Positions 49,575-61,068 of a stretch of DNA of 64,000 nt are shown piece by piece. Position numbers and translations under genes: made by a program. The notes beneath the pieces were generated by a model. It did not search any database. It was given only the letters and a program-made list of their open reading frames with translations, and was not told where the DNA came from. This DNA is from Cherax quadricarinatus (Eukaryota; Arthropoda; Malacostraca; Decapoda; Parastacidae): positions 4,376,017-4,440,016 of the forward strand of contig NC_091369.1 of NCBI RefSeq assembly GCF_038502225.1, in the 5' to 3' direction. Numbering within the stretch: position 1 is the stretch's first letter; every line of letters starts with the position of its first letter.

Positions 49575-50777
49575 TTTCAGTTGCAGCCAGGTTTAATTGT
49601 TCGTGAAAATTGTATATATATCATTGCTAGTCAATACATTGACCTAGAGACCCCTATTTAGTTCAGTAACAATTATTTTCTATCCATTGTGCAATCTCAG
49701 AGTGTTATTATGTGCCAGAAAATCTGACTGAAGTGGGTGATTGTTCATCGAGGACATTTCTAAGCTTCATTTGTAGTTCAAATACTGAGTGTAAACGTCT
49801 CACTGGTATGAAATTTTTTGAGTTAATGAAATTAGTTGTAATAAATATTGCTTTGAGAGATTTCATGGATGCTGGTATGTTGTACTGTATACTGTATTTA
49901 AAATTATTGTATTGCATACAGTATTTAAAATTACTGTACTGTATACTGTATTGAAAATTATTTAAGTACGATTACCATGAAAGATATTTTTCTGCATAAA
50001 TATTTTAGAAAATTACCAAAAAAAGAATGTACTTTTATATCATTATTATTGCTGTTGTAGTTTTGCATTTATATACAGTACAGATATATGGAGAAATTGT
50101 ATGGTAACTTTAAATTCATCTGAACTAATCCATGAAATTTCAGGAGTAACTGTATGAGTTGTAAGTCAATATACATATATTTTTTGCATGGCTGTGATAA
50201 GAAATAGATTAGTTTCTTTATCCATGAGATGGAGTTTATTTGAAAATTAATGTCAAAGATGCTATTTTTTTTCCAAAATAAGGCTTAAATTTACCCAGCA
50301 TCTTGGGGGCCGAAGTACCATTTATCTTTTTTTCCCAAATTAGCCAGTCCAAATTGAGGGAGGGTGTTCTCGACACCAGAGGGACTTCTTCGCTATAAAA
50401 TGTGGTACTTGCTGAACTATGTATAACAGTGGTGATTGTTTATGAAGAAATTTTCACCTATTCCCAGGCACATTCTTAGTTGGTCCCTCACCTGTCCCTC
50501 ATTCTCACCGACCCTCATATTCAAAATACACGCAGCCTTTTTATTCGGTGTTGAGAGTAGTAAGGGAGAACTCGACATCTGCAAGAAATGCCTTGAAATG
50601 ATTTTTATGTATGTAAGATCATGTCAGGTGTAAAAGTTTGGAAGCAAAAGATCCAAATGTTCAAGATATGTTTTCATAGTATTTTTTATAATTTTGTTTG
50701 GTTACTAGGCAATATTTAAACAAAATTTATTGTACAGGAGGTAAATTTCTTTTAATATTATTCATATTGTAGTGTTA
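49575..50777 (+). other. HTT 3' UTR and flank
   Basis: AT-rich sequence without coding potential follows the stop codon. The first canonical AATAAA is at 49840-49845, 266 bp after TAA, and is the simplest poly(A) signal. Later AATAAA hexamers at 51587, 52114, 52306 and 53939 would allow longer 3' ends. The true end cannot be read from sequence alone. Confidence 0.6.
49840..49845 (+). promoter_or_regulatory. Candidate poly(A) signal of HTT
   Basis: This is the first AATAAA after the stop codon. TTG/T-rich sequence (ATTGCTTTGAG, later GTATGTTGTACTG) follows within 40 bp as a possible downstream element. Confidence 0.45.
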
Positions 50778-51057
50778 GACTCGAGTCCTGGAGGTGGGAA
50801 ATACAGTGCCTGCACTCTGAAGGAGGGAAGTACAGTGCCTGCACTCTGAAGGAGGGAAGTACAGTGCCTGCACTCTGAAGGAGGGAAGTACAGTGCCTGC
50901 ACTCTGAAGGAGGGGTGGAGATATGTTGCAGTTTTTGAACTGTAGTATCGACATGCCTCTGGCAAGACAGTGATGGAATGAGTGATGATGAAAGTGTTTC
51001 TTCTTTTTTGGGTCACCCTGCCTTGGTAGGAAACGGCCGATGTGTTAAAAAAAAAAA
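50778..51057 (+). mobile_element. LINE-A 3' end with 29-bp tandem expansion
   Basis: It starts gactcgagtcctggaggtgg and ends gggtcaccctgccttggtag with an A run. Between 50788 and 50907 the unit gggaagtacagtgcctgcac tctgaagga is repeated four times instead of once. It lies in the HTT 3' flank. Confidence 0.88.
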
Positions 51058-52309
51058 ATCAGTGTCATTATGCCATGATATGGTTCCCAGAATTATCAAA
51101 CTTCAGTTCTGATGGAACATTTACTGAACCTTTAAACTTAGCAGCAATGGAGATAGGATGTATGTATGATTGTTTCATAACCCTTATATATCTAAAAAGG
51201 TTTTGTGTACTCTTAGTTTTAAAGCCTATATAAAAAATATAACTGCCAGTAGAGAGTGTCAAGCTTCAGTCATCATCAGTATTCCTTATAGTTGGCTTAG
51301 CAGTCAGGCCAGTGTGCCTCACATGTCAAGAGTGACCTACTCAAGTTGGAATCGTCCTAGACTGCCAACCCACACAATGGAAATTTAGTTTTACAATAAG
51401 ATGGGCTTGGAGAGGGATTGTGTTGTACACAGCTATTGGAGAGACTGTTTGTGTGTTGTACACAGCTGTTAGAGAAACATTGTGTGTTGTACACACAGCT
51501 GAACTACACTAGTTCTACTAAGATTATTACCTGAATTCAGCATTAAGAATGCAGGTTTGTTTTTAATTCAGGTTTAAAATGGTTTGAATAAATTCACTGT
51601 ATACTGCATTTCAAGAAGGTTTTGTGTTTTGTGATGCAGTGCATTTATTCACTGACCGGGTGTGTATTGTGTTTTAATTTTACATGTTACTTATGCCTTC
51701 TACAATTGAAGAAAATTATAAATTAATGCTCTCCATGTTTCCTTCTATCTTACATCTTTGATTGTTCTCTAGGCTTTAATTGCATACTGTCTTTCATAAT
51801 TTATTATATATTATGACGGTTTCCGTTTTAATGCAGTATATGGTTAATTTCACGGATCATATCAACTTGTACGAGTATGGGTTATGCCAATTCTAATCAG
51901 GCGAGTTGTATGACCTTCCATAGTCATTAACCTTGTACTGCACATGCCATGTTCTCACTCTGGCATATATCCTGTGATTAACATATCTCTGTCTGTTGTC
52001 TCGAATATCAGTGGACAATGCGGTATAATTTAAATCGCTTACATTCTTTCAGTAGTTATGATGTAAGTGTTCTAAACACTGATCAGTGACAGGTAAATCC
52101 CACATGGATGAAAAATAAAAGAATGGAAACGATCTGTATTTTTTAGCCTCAGTTTCCTGAGGTTCTTGCTTAAGGCTGAAGATACACATGCTTTCTACCT
52201 CTTATTTTTTGTATAAGGAACTTGACTCTTTTTTTTTTTTTTTTTTTCAGTAGAATAACGTATGAAAATGTGTATCTACATGCCACCTTATTTGACAGTC
52301 TGAAGAATA
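51058..52309. other. AT-rich flank, possible extended 3' UTR
   Basis: No transposon or gene recognised. The short repeat 'gttgtacacagct' occurs three times at 51420-51500. AATAAA is at 51587, 52114 and 52306. Confidence 0.45.
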
Positions 52310-52480
52310 AAAAGGCACAGTGCCATGACTGGAACAATACACAAATAACCTACACATAGGAGAAAGAGACTTATGAGGACATTTCGGTCTCACCTGGACC
52401 ATTAACAAGTCACACAAGAGTTAATGGTCCAAATCAGACCGAAGTGTCGTCATTATTTTCTCTCCTTTGAGTGAGGTATT
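52310..52480. repeat. Foldback element, family FB-2
   Basis: catgactggaacaatacaca, acctacacataggagaaag and the inverted pair ttcggtctcacctggaccat / ggtccaaatcagaccgaag. The same family lies at 54125-54308. Confidence 0.83.
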
Positions 52481-53314
52481 TCTGTATTGACGGTCTGATC
52501 TGTCATTCCTGTCTCACAAACCCCTTGTAGAGTAACATTGATACAATACACTTGTGAAGTATCTTGTAATAGCCTGTTTTTTTAAACTCATTGAAGTGTC
52601 ATGCAGATCCTCTGTAAAAGGAAGTTATGTTATTCTGTGGGCAACCTTAAGTTTTATTAATAGCTAATAAAATAATGTTTTAATTTTCTGAAGACTTAAT
52701 GAAATAAATTCACAATGTAGAGGCCACAGTTCTCTGGCTGGAACAATTCGCAGCTAACCTGCAGTTTGGAGAAGAAAATTAGATGCCATTTTGGTCAGTC
52801 CTGAGCTTTGTCACTGCCTTTTCATCTCCCATTCTCACTGTTGTGATGATATTAGTCCAGGATACACAGAAATACTGTTACGAGTTCACTTTCCAAATTA
52901 GGGTTAGTTATTCTTTCCCAACTCGCTGAATTTATGAAAGATTCTCAGCCTTTGATTAAAAAAAAATAAATAATGATGGTATGGTTTGGAACTAATGAAG
53001 AAATGTGTAATTCTAAAGCCCTTTCATAAATGCAGTATTCATATATGGTTCTGCTTTTTAGCTTCTGGAAAGGAGTTTTACAGCGCATCAGTCGAACATT
53101 TCTAATTTTTAACTCTATGAGAAAAACATTTTGGATGTGTAAATTAATATACTTCAACTGTATTTGAAAGAGAATTAAACCGAGAAATAATGTAAAATCA
53201 TTACTAATTATTTTATGACTAGTTGGCAAATGGAGTTTAGCATTGGTTTTTTACAGGTACATAGGAAGTTTGGACCTATCTTAATAAACTGGAGAAAAAA
53301 AGTTTTGTTTTTGA
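52481..53314. other. Unexplained AT-rich sequence
   Basis: No coding frame with homology and no recognised repeat on either strand. Confidence 0.45.
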
Positions 53315-53450
53315 ATTCTCTTCAAAGGGAGGTGCCTTGATGCTGGTGTAGGGCTAATCCAAGGAGTTGGATCAACCCTGATTACCTCACATTCCCACCA
53401 GCAATGTATAATCCTTGTAGATGTAGCATTACCCCATGATTGAAATATTT
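53315..53450 (+). mobile_element. SINE-3 copy
   Basis: tctcttcaaagggaggtgcc, ttgatgctggtgtagggcta and gatcaaccctgattacctca, ending gtagcattaccccatgattg. The TAA tail is lost. Confidence 0.72.
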
Positions 53451-54124
53451 CGTGCAAGAATTGCCACAATTGATTCACAAACATTTATACAGTACAGTTC
53501 TCCATTGTTTAAAGATTAAGCATACAGCTCTGAATGGCTGGAAGAGTTGATGGTAAAATTTTTTTTATTATATTCAGAGGCTGTATGACCTATTCAGGTT
53601 GTGTGTTTGATTGTACTGTATTTAGGAAAATCGTTTTAAAAAAATTCTTAGTTGACTAAATATTGTATATAAGACTGTTTTTCATTTCTACTGCTGGTAA
53701 AGATGTTAATTATGAGAAACGAGTAAATGGTGATGAAGGGAAGGCAAGACATTTATTGAAGGTCAAGTAAATAACCTCAAAATGAGGATTATATCTCCTA
53801 TCATTATATTATAATTTTGTTGATTTTCACTCAGCTGTAGATATGTGAGCTTCCATTCACTTGGGTAGCAATGTAAATTACTAAAGCATTGGAATAGCTG
53901 TATATAAATATAATGTATATACTATATATATATATATAAATAAAGGAATTGTATAGATGAATATTATGTTAGCTTTTGTTGAGAATATCTGGTAATAAAA
54001 TAAATTATATTATGGTTGGTTTTGTTTTTATAATTAAACGAATTACCTTATTATTTTGAAATATGGTCTTCCTTTACTCTTGTGCTCGTGAAACTCGTGC
54101 CATGACCCACGTGACATAGACGAC

Positions 54125-54308
54125 CAAAAAGGCACAATACCATGACTGGAATAATACACAAATAACCCGCACATAGGAGAGAGGAGCTTATGATGTTTCA
54201 GTCCGACTTGGACCATTTACAAGTCTCACACTGTGATTTGTAAATGGTCCAAGTCAGACTGAAATGTCATAAGCTTTTCTCTCAATGTGCAGGTTATTTG
54301 TGAAATGA
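54125..54308. repeat. Foldback element, family FB-2, near-perfect
   Basis: The arm cgcacataggagagaggagc, ttatgatgtttcagtccgac ttgg pairs with ccaagtcagactgaaatgtc, ataagcttttctctcaatgt. The centre is at caagtctcacactgtgattt. Confidence 0.87.
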
Positions 54309-54309
54309 C

Positions 54310-55545
54310 ACAGGAGCCTTCCTGGAGATGTCTGTCATTGATGCTGGAGAATGGTTCTGCATCTAGAAAAATGAAACTGACCCTTTCCCTCCCCACTTCC
54401 TCAGATCAAACCAGATGACGGTAATAATAGAGAAAATTTTCAGTTCAGCAGTTAGATGGCACCCACAGTTTTAGCATTTAGTTTTGATTGTAATAATAAT
54501 AATGTGGATTAATTGTTACAAAAGAGAAAGTTCCAAGTTAGTTTACTATCCTTGTTTTGCACTCAATGACTATCCTATGGATGGTAACCCACTATAAGAA
54601 GGTTACTCAATGCTGTCCCTCAAGGGAGGTTCCTTGATGCTGGTGAGGGGCTCTTGATCTAGAGAATTGGATCTGTGCTCCAGTCCCCTGGATTAAGCCT
54701 GGAATACCTTCCACTCTCCCTGCCCAGGCGCTGTATAATCCTATGGGTTTAGTGCTCCCCCTTAATTAAAATAATACTCAATGCTGTTGAGGGCACTCTT
54801 GATTCAAGGAAGTAAACTTATCCTCCCCTGCCTTGGATCCAAATTTTAAGGCTTCTTGTTCCTCAGGCGCTGTATAGTCCTTGTGGCTTAGCGCTTCTTT
54901 TTGATTATAATAATAATAATGTTCCTCAGGCATACCCCTCAAGGAAGGTTCCTTGATGTTGGTGAGGGGCTCTTGATTTAGGGAATTGGATCTGTGCTCC
55001 AGTTCCCCGAATTAAGCCTGAATGCCTTCCACATCCCCCCCCCCCAGGCGCTGTATAATCCTCCGGGTTTAGCGCTTCCCCCTTGATTATAATAATAATA
55101 ATCCTCAGGCATAACCCCTACAGGTTTAACGCTTCCCTCCCGACTAAAATATCTTCCATGGATCAACCCAGACTGCCTCCCATTCCCACTGTGCTATAAC
55201 ACTCCTAACTCCCCATTAGTAAAATATAAACAAGAACGATACATCACGGTTTAGGCTGTACAAATGACTAAAAAAGGCCTAGTAAAACCCACTGAAACTG
55301 AGTGGGGGGGTGAGACCCCTACCCACCCTCAGGATAATTTACGAAAAGTTGAATTTTCGCATGACCCTTGTGGGTTTAGCACTCATGCTTGCAATAATAA
55401 TTCCTCTCAAGGGAGGCTCCTTGATCCTGGTGAGGGGCTCTTGATCCCAGAATTGAGCTTGGAATGCCTTCTACCCCTTAACAAGTGCTGTATAATCCTT
55501 CCAGGTTTAGCGCTCCCCATATTAATAATAATAATAATCTGCTAT
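54310..55545. mobile_element. Cluster of about six SINE-3 copies
   Basis: Copies begin near 54310, 54625, 54775, 54938, 55105 and 55400. Each has some of: caagggaggttccttgatgc, tggtgaggggctcttgatc, gaattggatctgtgctccag, aggcgctgtataatcctNNgg and ggtttagcgcttccccc, then a (TAA)n run. The unit is about 165-190 bp. The copies lie head to tail, and their TAA tails touch the next copy. Confidence 0.82.
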
Positions 55546-55744
55546 TCACTTCCTCTTTCAGATAACTTACGGTATTATTTCCGGTCTCTTAATTAACATC
55601 AAGGTTCACAGGATGTTAAAGCTTTATTTACAAGCTCTAAGCTTGTAAATAAAGCTTAGGAAAATTTATTCTAATCCTCACTTTAAATAATAAGACAAAT
55701 TGAGAGGTTTCCTTGGGGGTTTCCTGGTTATTAAACCTCTTCAT

Positions 55745-56128
55745 GATTAATTGTCCTCGGGTTAATAATGTTCTAGGGTTAACAACCCTGCGAGGTTAAC
55801 CATGTGAAGTTAACAACTCTGTGAGGTTAACCCTGTGAGGTTAACAACCCTGTGAAGTTAACAACCCTGTGAAGTTAACAACCCTGTGAGGTTAACAGCT
55901 CTGTGAGGTTAACCTTGTGGGTTTAACAACCCTGTGAGGTTAAAATTCCTGCAAGAAAAACCCTTCAACGTTAAAAACCCTTAGAGGTTAAAAACATTGC
56001 GAAGTTAAAAATCCTTTGAGGTTGAAAACCCTCAATGTTAAAAATCTTGCAAAGTTAAAAAAAAAAAACCTGACGTTAAAAAGCCTTTGAGGTTAACGCC
56101 CGTCAAGGTTAAAAACCCCGCGAGGTTA
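55745..56128. repeat. Tandem array, about 17-bp unit
   Basis: The unit gttaacaaccctgtgaa/gg is repeated about 20 times with drift (gttaacaactctgtgagg, gttaaaaatcctttgagg). The 55845-55900 part is the most regular. Confidence 0.88.
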
Positions 56129-56500
56129 TCATGGAGTGGAGGAGGGAGGGAGGGAGGGGAGGGTTGACACTCCCTCAGTAGAATGTATTAGTAACCACCA
56201 CTTAATTACCCCTTTCTATACCACTTATCCAGGAATTTTATCTACGCACAAAGGGAGGGGGGATGCTGATCCTTTTTAATCCCCTTCTGTGATCCACTTA
56301 AGTTACCACTTTCTACAGAAGAGAACAAGAGAACCTCTCAACTTCTTGCCAGACCACTTACTAAATTACCAATGCCCTGTTATTAATGACCCTAGTGTAG
56401 TCGATAGACTTTAAGCCCCCCCGCCATTAACTTGATCTTAATGGCCCGAGAGGTTCAAACTAGCTTGAGCAATTACTAGATTAATAGCCTTCCAGCAGGG
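56129..56500. other. Unique sequence between two tandem arrays
   Basis: A GGAGG-rich stretch at 56133-56162 is followed by C/T-rich sequence without any recognised gene or repeat. Confidence 0.45.
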
Positions 56501-56720
56501 GTTTATAACCTTGTGGGTTATTCCTCTGGGGTTTTATTTCCTCTGGGTTAGCCTTCTGGGTTTAATGGCCCACTGGGTTAGCTCTCTGGGGTTATAATTC
56601 CTCTGAGTTAGCCTTCTGGGTTTAATGGCCCTCTGGGTTAGCCCTCTGGGGTTATAATTCCTCTGGGTTAGCCTTCTGGGTTTAATGACAATCTGGGTTA
56701 GCCCTCTGGGTTTAATAACA
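56500..56720. repeat. Tandem array with higher-order unit
   Basis: A basic unit of 14-17 bp (tctgggttagcc, tctggggttataattcc, tctgggtttaatggcc) is arranged in a repeating block of about 65 bp (gggttagccttctgggttta atgg). It abuts the LINE-B fragment at 56716. Confidence 0.87.
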
Positions 56721-57000
56721 AAGTCTGAGGCGGCTACAGTGAAAAACTCTGTTCCACAAGGCACAGTACTCGCTCCCATCTTGTTCCTCATCCTCATATC
56801 TGACATAGGAGGCAGAGCTGTCAGCCACAGCACCGTGTCTTTCTTTGCAGATGACACCCGAATTTGTATGACAGTGTCTTCCATCGAAGACACCGTAAGA
56901 CTCCAGGCGGACATCATCCAAATCCTTAAATGGGCCACAGAAAACAATATGAAGTTCAATGATGAGAAATTTCCATTACTCTGATATGGAAAACTCGAGG
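56716..57000 (+). pseudogene. LINE-B reverse transcriptase fragment
   Basis: The frame codes SEAATVKNSVPQGTVLAPIL and VSFFADDTRICMTVSSIEDT to NNMKFNDEKF. VPQGTVLAP is RT motif B and FADD is motif C of CR1/jockey-like LINEs. It is truncated at both ends. Confidence 0.87.
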
Positions 57001-57005
57001 AAATT

Positions 57006-57355
57006 ACCTGGAGTTTACCTGGAGAGAGTTCCGGGGGTCAACGCCCCCGCGGCCCGGTCTGTGGCCACGCCTCCTGGTGGATCAGAGCCTGATCAACCAG
57101 GCTGTTACTGTTGGCTGCACGCAAACCAACGTACGAGCCACAGCCCGGCTGGTCAGGAACCGACTTTAGGTGCTTGTCCAGTGCCAGCTTGAAGACTGCC
57201 AGGGGTCTGTTGGTAATCCCACTTATGTATGCCGGGAGGCAGTTGAACAGTCTCGGGCCCCTGACACTTATTGTATGGTCTCTTAACGTGCTAGTGACAC
57301 CCCTGCTTTTCATTGGGGGATGTTGCGTCGTCTGCCAAGTCTTTTGCTTTCGTAG
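57006..57355 (-). mobile_element. LINE-B 3' end
   Basis: The C-terminal frame ([40 protein letters not shown]) with the TGA that ends the LINE-B ORF, and a very short 3' UTR ending in the repeat ccaggtaaactccaggta (seen here in reverse). Confidence 0.85.
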
Positions 57356-57387
57356 TTTACCTGGAGACCTGGAGAGAGTTCTGGGGG

Positions 57388-58509
57388 TCAACGCCCCCGC
57401 GGCCCGGTCTGTGACCAGGCCTCCTGGTGGATCAGAGCCTGATCAACCAGGCTGTTGCTGCTGGCTGCACGCAAACCAACGTACGAGCCACAGCCCGGCT
57501 GATCAGGAACTGACTTTAGGTGCTTGTCCAGTGCCAGCTTGAAGACTGCCAGGGGTCTGCTGGTAATCCCCCTTATGTGTGCTGGGAGGCAGTTGAACAG
57601 TCTCGGGCCCCTGACACTTATTGTATTGTAGTGAGTGATTTTCGTGTGCAAGTTCGGTACTAGTCCCTCTAGGATTTTCCAGGTGTATATAATCATGTTT
57701 CTCTCCCGCCTGCGTTCCAGGGAATACAGGTTTAGGAACCTCAAGCGCTCCCAGTAATTGAGGTGTTTTATCTCCGTTATGCGCGCCGTGAAGGTTCTCT
57801 GTACATTTTCTAAGTCAGCAATTTCACCTGCCTTGAAAGGTGCTGTTAGTGTGCAGCAATATTCCAGCCTAGATAGAACAAGTGACCTGAAGAGTGTCAT
57901 CATGGGCTTGGCATCCCTAGTTTTGAAGGTTCTCATTATCCATCCTGTCATTTCTCTAGCAGATGCGATTGATACAATGTTATGGTCCTTGAAGGTGAGA
58001 TCCTCCGACATGATCACTCCCAGGTCTTTGACGTTGGTGTTTCGCTCTATTTTGTGGCCAGAATTTGTTTTGTACTCTGGTGAAGATTTAATTTCCTCGT
58101 GTTTGCTATATCTGAGTAATTGAAATTTCTCATCGTTAAACTTCATATTGTTTTCTGCAGCCCACTGAAAGATTTGGTTGATGTCCGCCTGGACCCTTGC
58201 AGTGTCTGCAATGGAAGACACTGTCATGCAGATTCGGGTGTCATCTGCAAAGGAAGACACGGTGCTGTGGCTGACATCCTTGTCTATGTCAGATATGAGG
58301 ATAAGGAACAAGATGGGAGCGAGTACTGTGCCTTGTGGAACAGAGCTTTTCACCGTAGCTGCCTCGGACTTTACTCTGTTGACTACTGCTCTCTGTGTTC
58401 TGTTAGTGAGGAAATTATAGATCCATCGACCGACTTTTCCTGTTATTCCTTTAGCACGCATTTTGTGCGCTATTACGCCATGGTCACACTTGTCGAAGGC
58501 TTTTTGCAA
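57388..58509 (-). pseudogene. LINE-B reverse transcriptase, 373 codons open
   Basis: It has AFDKCDHGVIAHKMRAKGI (motif A), SSVPQGTVLAPILFLILISD (motif B), SSFADDTRICMTV (motif C), NNMKFNDEKFQLL and NTNVKDLGVIMSEDLTFKDH (thumb). After these come the FNCLPAHIRGI and [13 protein letters not shown]-terminal region and a stop at TGPRGR. The pattern fits CR1/jockey-like elements. The upstream RT fingers are in another frame, so it is non-functional. Confidence 0.88.
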
Positions 58510-58930
58510 AGTCTGTATATATTACATCTGCATTCTTTTTGTTTTCTAGTGCATTTAGGACCTTGTCGTAGTGATCCAATAGTTGAGACAGACAGGAGCG
58601 ACCTGTTCTAAACTCATGTTGCCCTGGGTTGTGTAATTGATGGGTTTCTAGATGGGTGGTGATCTTGCTTCTTAGGACCCTTTCAAAGATTTTTATGATA
58701 TGGGATGTTAGTGCTATTGGTCTGTAGTTCTTTGCTATTGCTTTACTGCCCCCTTTGTGGAGTGGGGCTATGTCTGTTGTTTTTAGTAACTGTGGGACGA
58801 CCCCCGTGTCCATGCTCCCTCTCCATAGGATGGTAAAAGCTCGTGATAGGGGCTTCTTGCAGTTCTTGATGAACACGGAGTTCCAAGTTCCATGAGTCTG
58901 GCCCTGGGGCAGAGTGCATGGGCATGTCAT
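58484..58930 (-). pseudogene. LINE-B RT fingers region, shifted frame
   Basis: DIAPLHKGGSKAIAKNYRPI ALTSHIIKIFERVLRSKI and HEFRTGRSCLSQLLDHYDKV are the conserved fingers motifs (NYRPI, GF/FR.GRSC). The frame breaks at DFAKSLRQV, one base away from the AFDK frame. Confidence 0.85.
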
Positions 58931-59299
58931 TTATCGCCTGTTCGAAGTCATTTGGCGTCAGGATAACATCAGATAGGCTTGTGTTAACCAAATTCTGTGG
59001 CTCTCTCATAAAAAATTAATTTTGATCTTCGACTCTCAGTCTGGTTAGCGGCTTGCTAAAAACTGAGTCATATTGGGACTTGAGTAGCTCACTCATTTCT
59101 TTGCTGTCATCTGTGTAGGACCCATCTTGTTTAAGTAGGGCCCCAATACTGGACGTTGTTCTCGACTTTGATTTGGCATAGAAGAAGAAATACTTTGGGT
59201 TTCTTTCGATTTCATTTATGGCTTTTAGTTCTCCCCGCGATTCCTGACTCCTATAAGATTCCTTTAGCTTAAACAAATTCCAATAACAAAATGGAGTGA

Positions 59300-59560
59300 A
59301 AAACTAATGTGAAGGACCTGGGAGTGATAATGTCAGAGGATCTCACTTTCAAAGATCACAACAACGTATCTAACACATCTGCTAGGAAAATAGCAGGATG
59401 GATAATGAGAACCTTCAAAACTAGGGATGCCAAGCCCAAATTCCCACTACGCAATAGAGCAGTAACAGGCTTGTTGATCAGACGCTGATCCATCGCGAAG
59501 CCTGGTCTCAGACCGAGCCGCGGGGGCGTCGACCCCTGAAACCCTCTCCAAGTATTAAAT
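59300..59560 (+). pseudogene. LINE-B fragments, plus strand
   Basis: 59305-59450 matches the thumb segment VKDLGVIMSEDLTFKDHNNV...RTFKTRDAK. A jump then leads to the LINE-B 3' end (gatccatcgcgaagcctggt, ccgcgggggcgtcgacccct). The rest is deleted. Confidence 0.8.
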
Positions 59561-59602
59561 CTTAAATCTCGCAATGTAGTAATAATGTGAATGGGATATG
59601 AT

Positions 59603-59607
<5 letters not shown>

Positions 59608-59663
<56 letters not shown>
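59608..59663. repeat. (GA)n microsatellite
   Basis: About 27 GA units, uninterrupted. Confidence 0.97.
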
Positions 59664-59668
<5 letters not shown>

Positions 59669-59741
59669 TCACGGAGAAGAGGAAATAGATGAATTGGCAG
59701 CTTTATCGACATTAAAGTTGAGATACGAAGCTCTTAACAGT

Positions 59742-59880
59742 TAGTAACGCAGCACTTAGTAACCCAACACTTAGTAACGCAACACTTAGTAACGCAACAC
59801 TTAGTAACGCAGCACTTAGTAACGCAGCACTTAGTAACGCAACACTTAGTAACGCAACACTTAGTAACGCAACACTTCAA
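59742..59880. repeat. 15-bp tandem array
   Basis: The unit aacacttagtaacgc, with a/g variants (cagcacttag), is present about nine times. Confidence 0.95.
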
Positions 59881-60035
59881 CAACCCCAAAATTGTTAGTT
59901 TTATTGGAAAACAGTTTTAATTAAAAAAATATTTTGAAAATAGAAAAATACCAAATTTTCTCTAATAATAATCATAATAATATCATTAATAATAATAATA
60001 ACAACTCATAAGTCGATAAATTCGCTCTACATACA
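59881..60035. other. AT-rich spacer
   Basis: TAATAA-rich sequence at 59963-60000 may be an old SINE-3 tail; nothing else is visible. Confidence 0.4.
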
Positions 60036-60135
60036 CAGAAGAAAAATAAAGAGAGAGAGATAGAGATGAAAGAGACAGAGATAGAGATGAAAGAGACAGA
60101 GATAGAGATGAAAGAGACAGAGATAGAGATGAAGG
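60036..60135. repeat. 21-bp tandem array
   Basis: The unit gagatgaaagagacagagata is repeated four times, preceded by (GA)n. Confidence 0.95.
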
Positions 60136-60687
60136 AGATATCTCTGGTGTGTAAGTCTGGTAGAGGCTGAGAGCAGAGTATCGACCTCCCGTCATTGCTG
60201 GCTACCACAAAATAACCCTCATTTCAACCCAAATTCCGCCTTATTTAGCTTATAATTTCCCTATTGCGTCCCGTAGTCTTGAAGAGCGAAAGTTATACAT
60301 CGGCCAGAGTGTCGTAGAAGTGGTGTCATGCCCTGGGAAAAGGGGTTTAGAGAGGGATCTTCTCCCCTTTCTTTTGGTCCGGGAGAGCTGGTGGCATCCC
60401 TTCATCCGGATGTGTGTGTTCATCTGCGCATGTTTGTGGATGCTGTATGACCAGCTTTCCATCAGGCATTTATCACAGCTTTAGCTGTGTGTGTGTGCAC
60501 CAGCTGGGTGACTGCCCCAGCTTAGTGTTGGGGGTGTGGGTGGGAAGGTGGGGTGTGGGATGAGCAAGGATGCTGCTGTGGGGTTTGGCAGGGGGAGATA
60601 AGGATGCTGGTTCTTGGTGCCTGACAGAGCAACATCCTTCAGAGCACTTCCGGGATGCTGGACATGACGTAGGACAGAGTGAGAGGA
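60136..60687. other. Unique sequence, no gene recognised
   Basis: GC-richer than the surroundings, with T/G-rich words at 60480-60560. No open frame with homology, no tails and no inverted repeats seen. Confidence 0.4.

Positions 60688-60742
<55 letters not shown>
60688..60742. repeat. (TC)n microsatellite
   Basis: About 26 TC units, the strand complement of the array at 59608. Confidence 0.97.
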
Positions 60743-60744
<2 letters not shown>

Positions 60745-60779
60745 ATCACAAAAGGACAAAACGATATACATAGTACAAT

Positions 60780-61018
60780 TCCCCAGAATGTATGCTCGTG
60801 TGGATTTGAATGTATACATATCGACGTTTCCGTGTATATACGTGCTTTCACATGTATATTTTTATATACGTGTGTACCTCCCTCTAAATAAGTTCGTATT
60901 TACATGTACGAATATAATTTCGTGTATATACGTGTGTATTTTCGTGTACGTATGTGGGTGTTTCTGGTGAATATGTGCGTATTTTGTTTGTGTATGTTTA
61001 TTTAACAACTAATGAAGA
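60780..61018. repeat. Degenerate TATACGTG-rich stretch
   Basis: Recurring words cgtgtatatacgtg, tacatgtacgaata and cgtgtgtatttt suggest an old short-period repeat; there are no genes. Confidence 0.5.
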
Positions 61019-61068
61019 AAAAGAAGAAGAAGAAGAAGAAGAAGAAGACGAAGACGAAGGCGGTTTGA
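61019..61068. repeat. (GAA)n microsatellite
   Basis: About 16 GAA/GAC triplets. Confidence 0.93.

Larger units (their letters stand above)
57356..59280 (-). mobile_element. LINE-B, 1.9-kb copy, 5'-truncated and frameshifted
   Basis: On the minus strand the order is FKLKESYRSQESRGELKAIN, then LTPNDFEQAINDMPMHSAPG PDSW, then LKTTDIAPLHKGGSKAIAKN YRPIALTS, then the RT palm. The pieces lie in different frames at 59016-59276, 58743-59009, 58484-58930 and 57388-58509. The endonuclease domain is missing. Confidence 0.88.

Noticed and set aside
56500..56720. Interstitial telomere sequence (GGTTAG words)
   Set aside because: Arthropod telomeres are (TTAGG)n; here the GGTTAG word is spaced by CCTCTG-type sequence and is not contiguous.
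57388..58509. Functional LINE-B retrotransposon
   Set aside because: The 373-codon frame is open, but the fingers region and everything upstream are in shifted frames and the endonuclease is missing.
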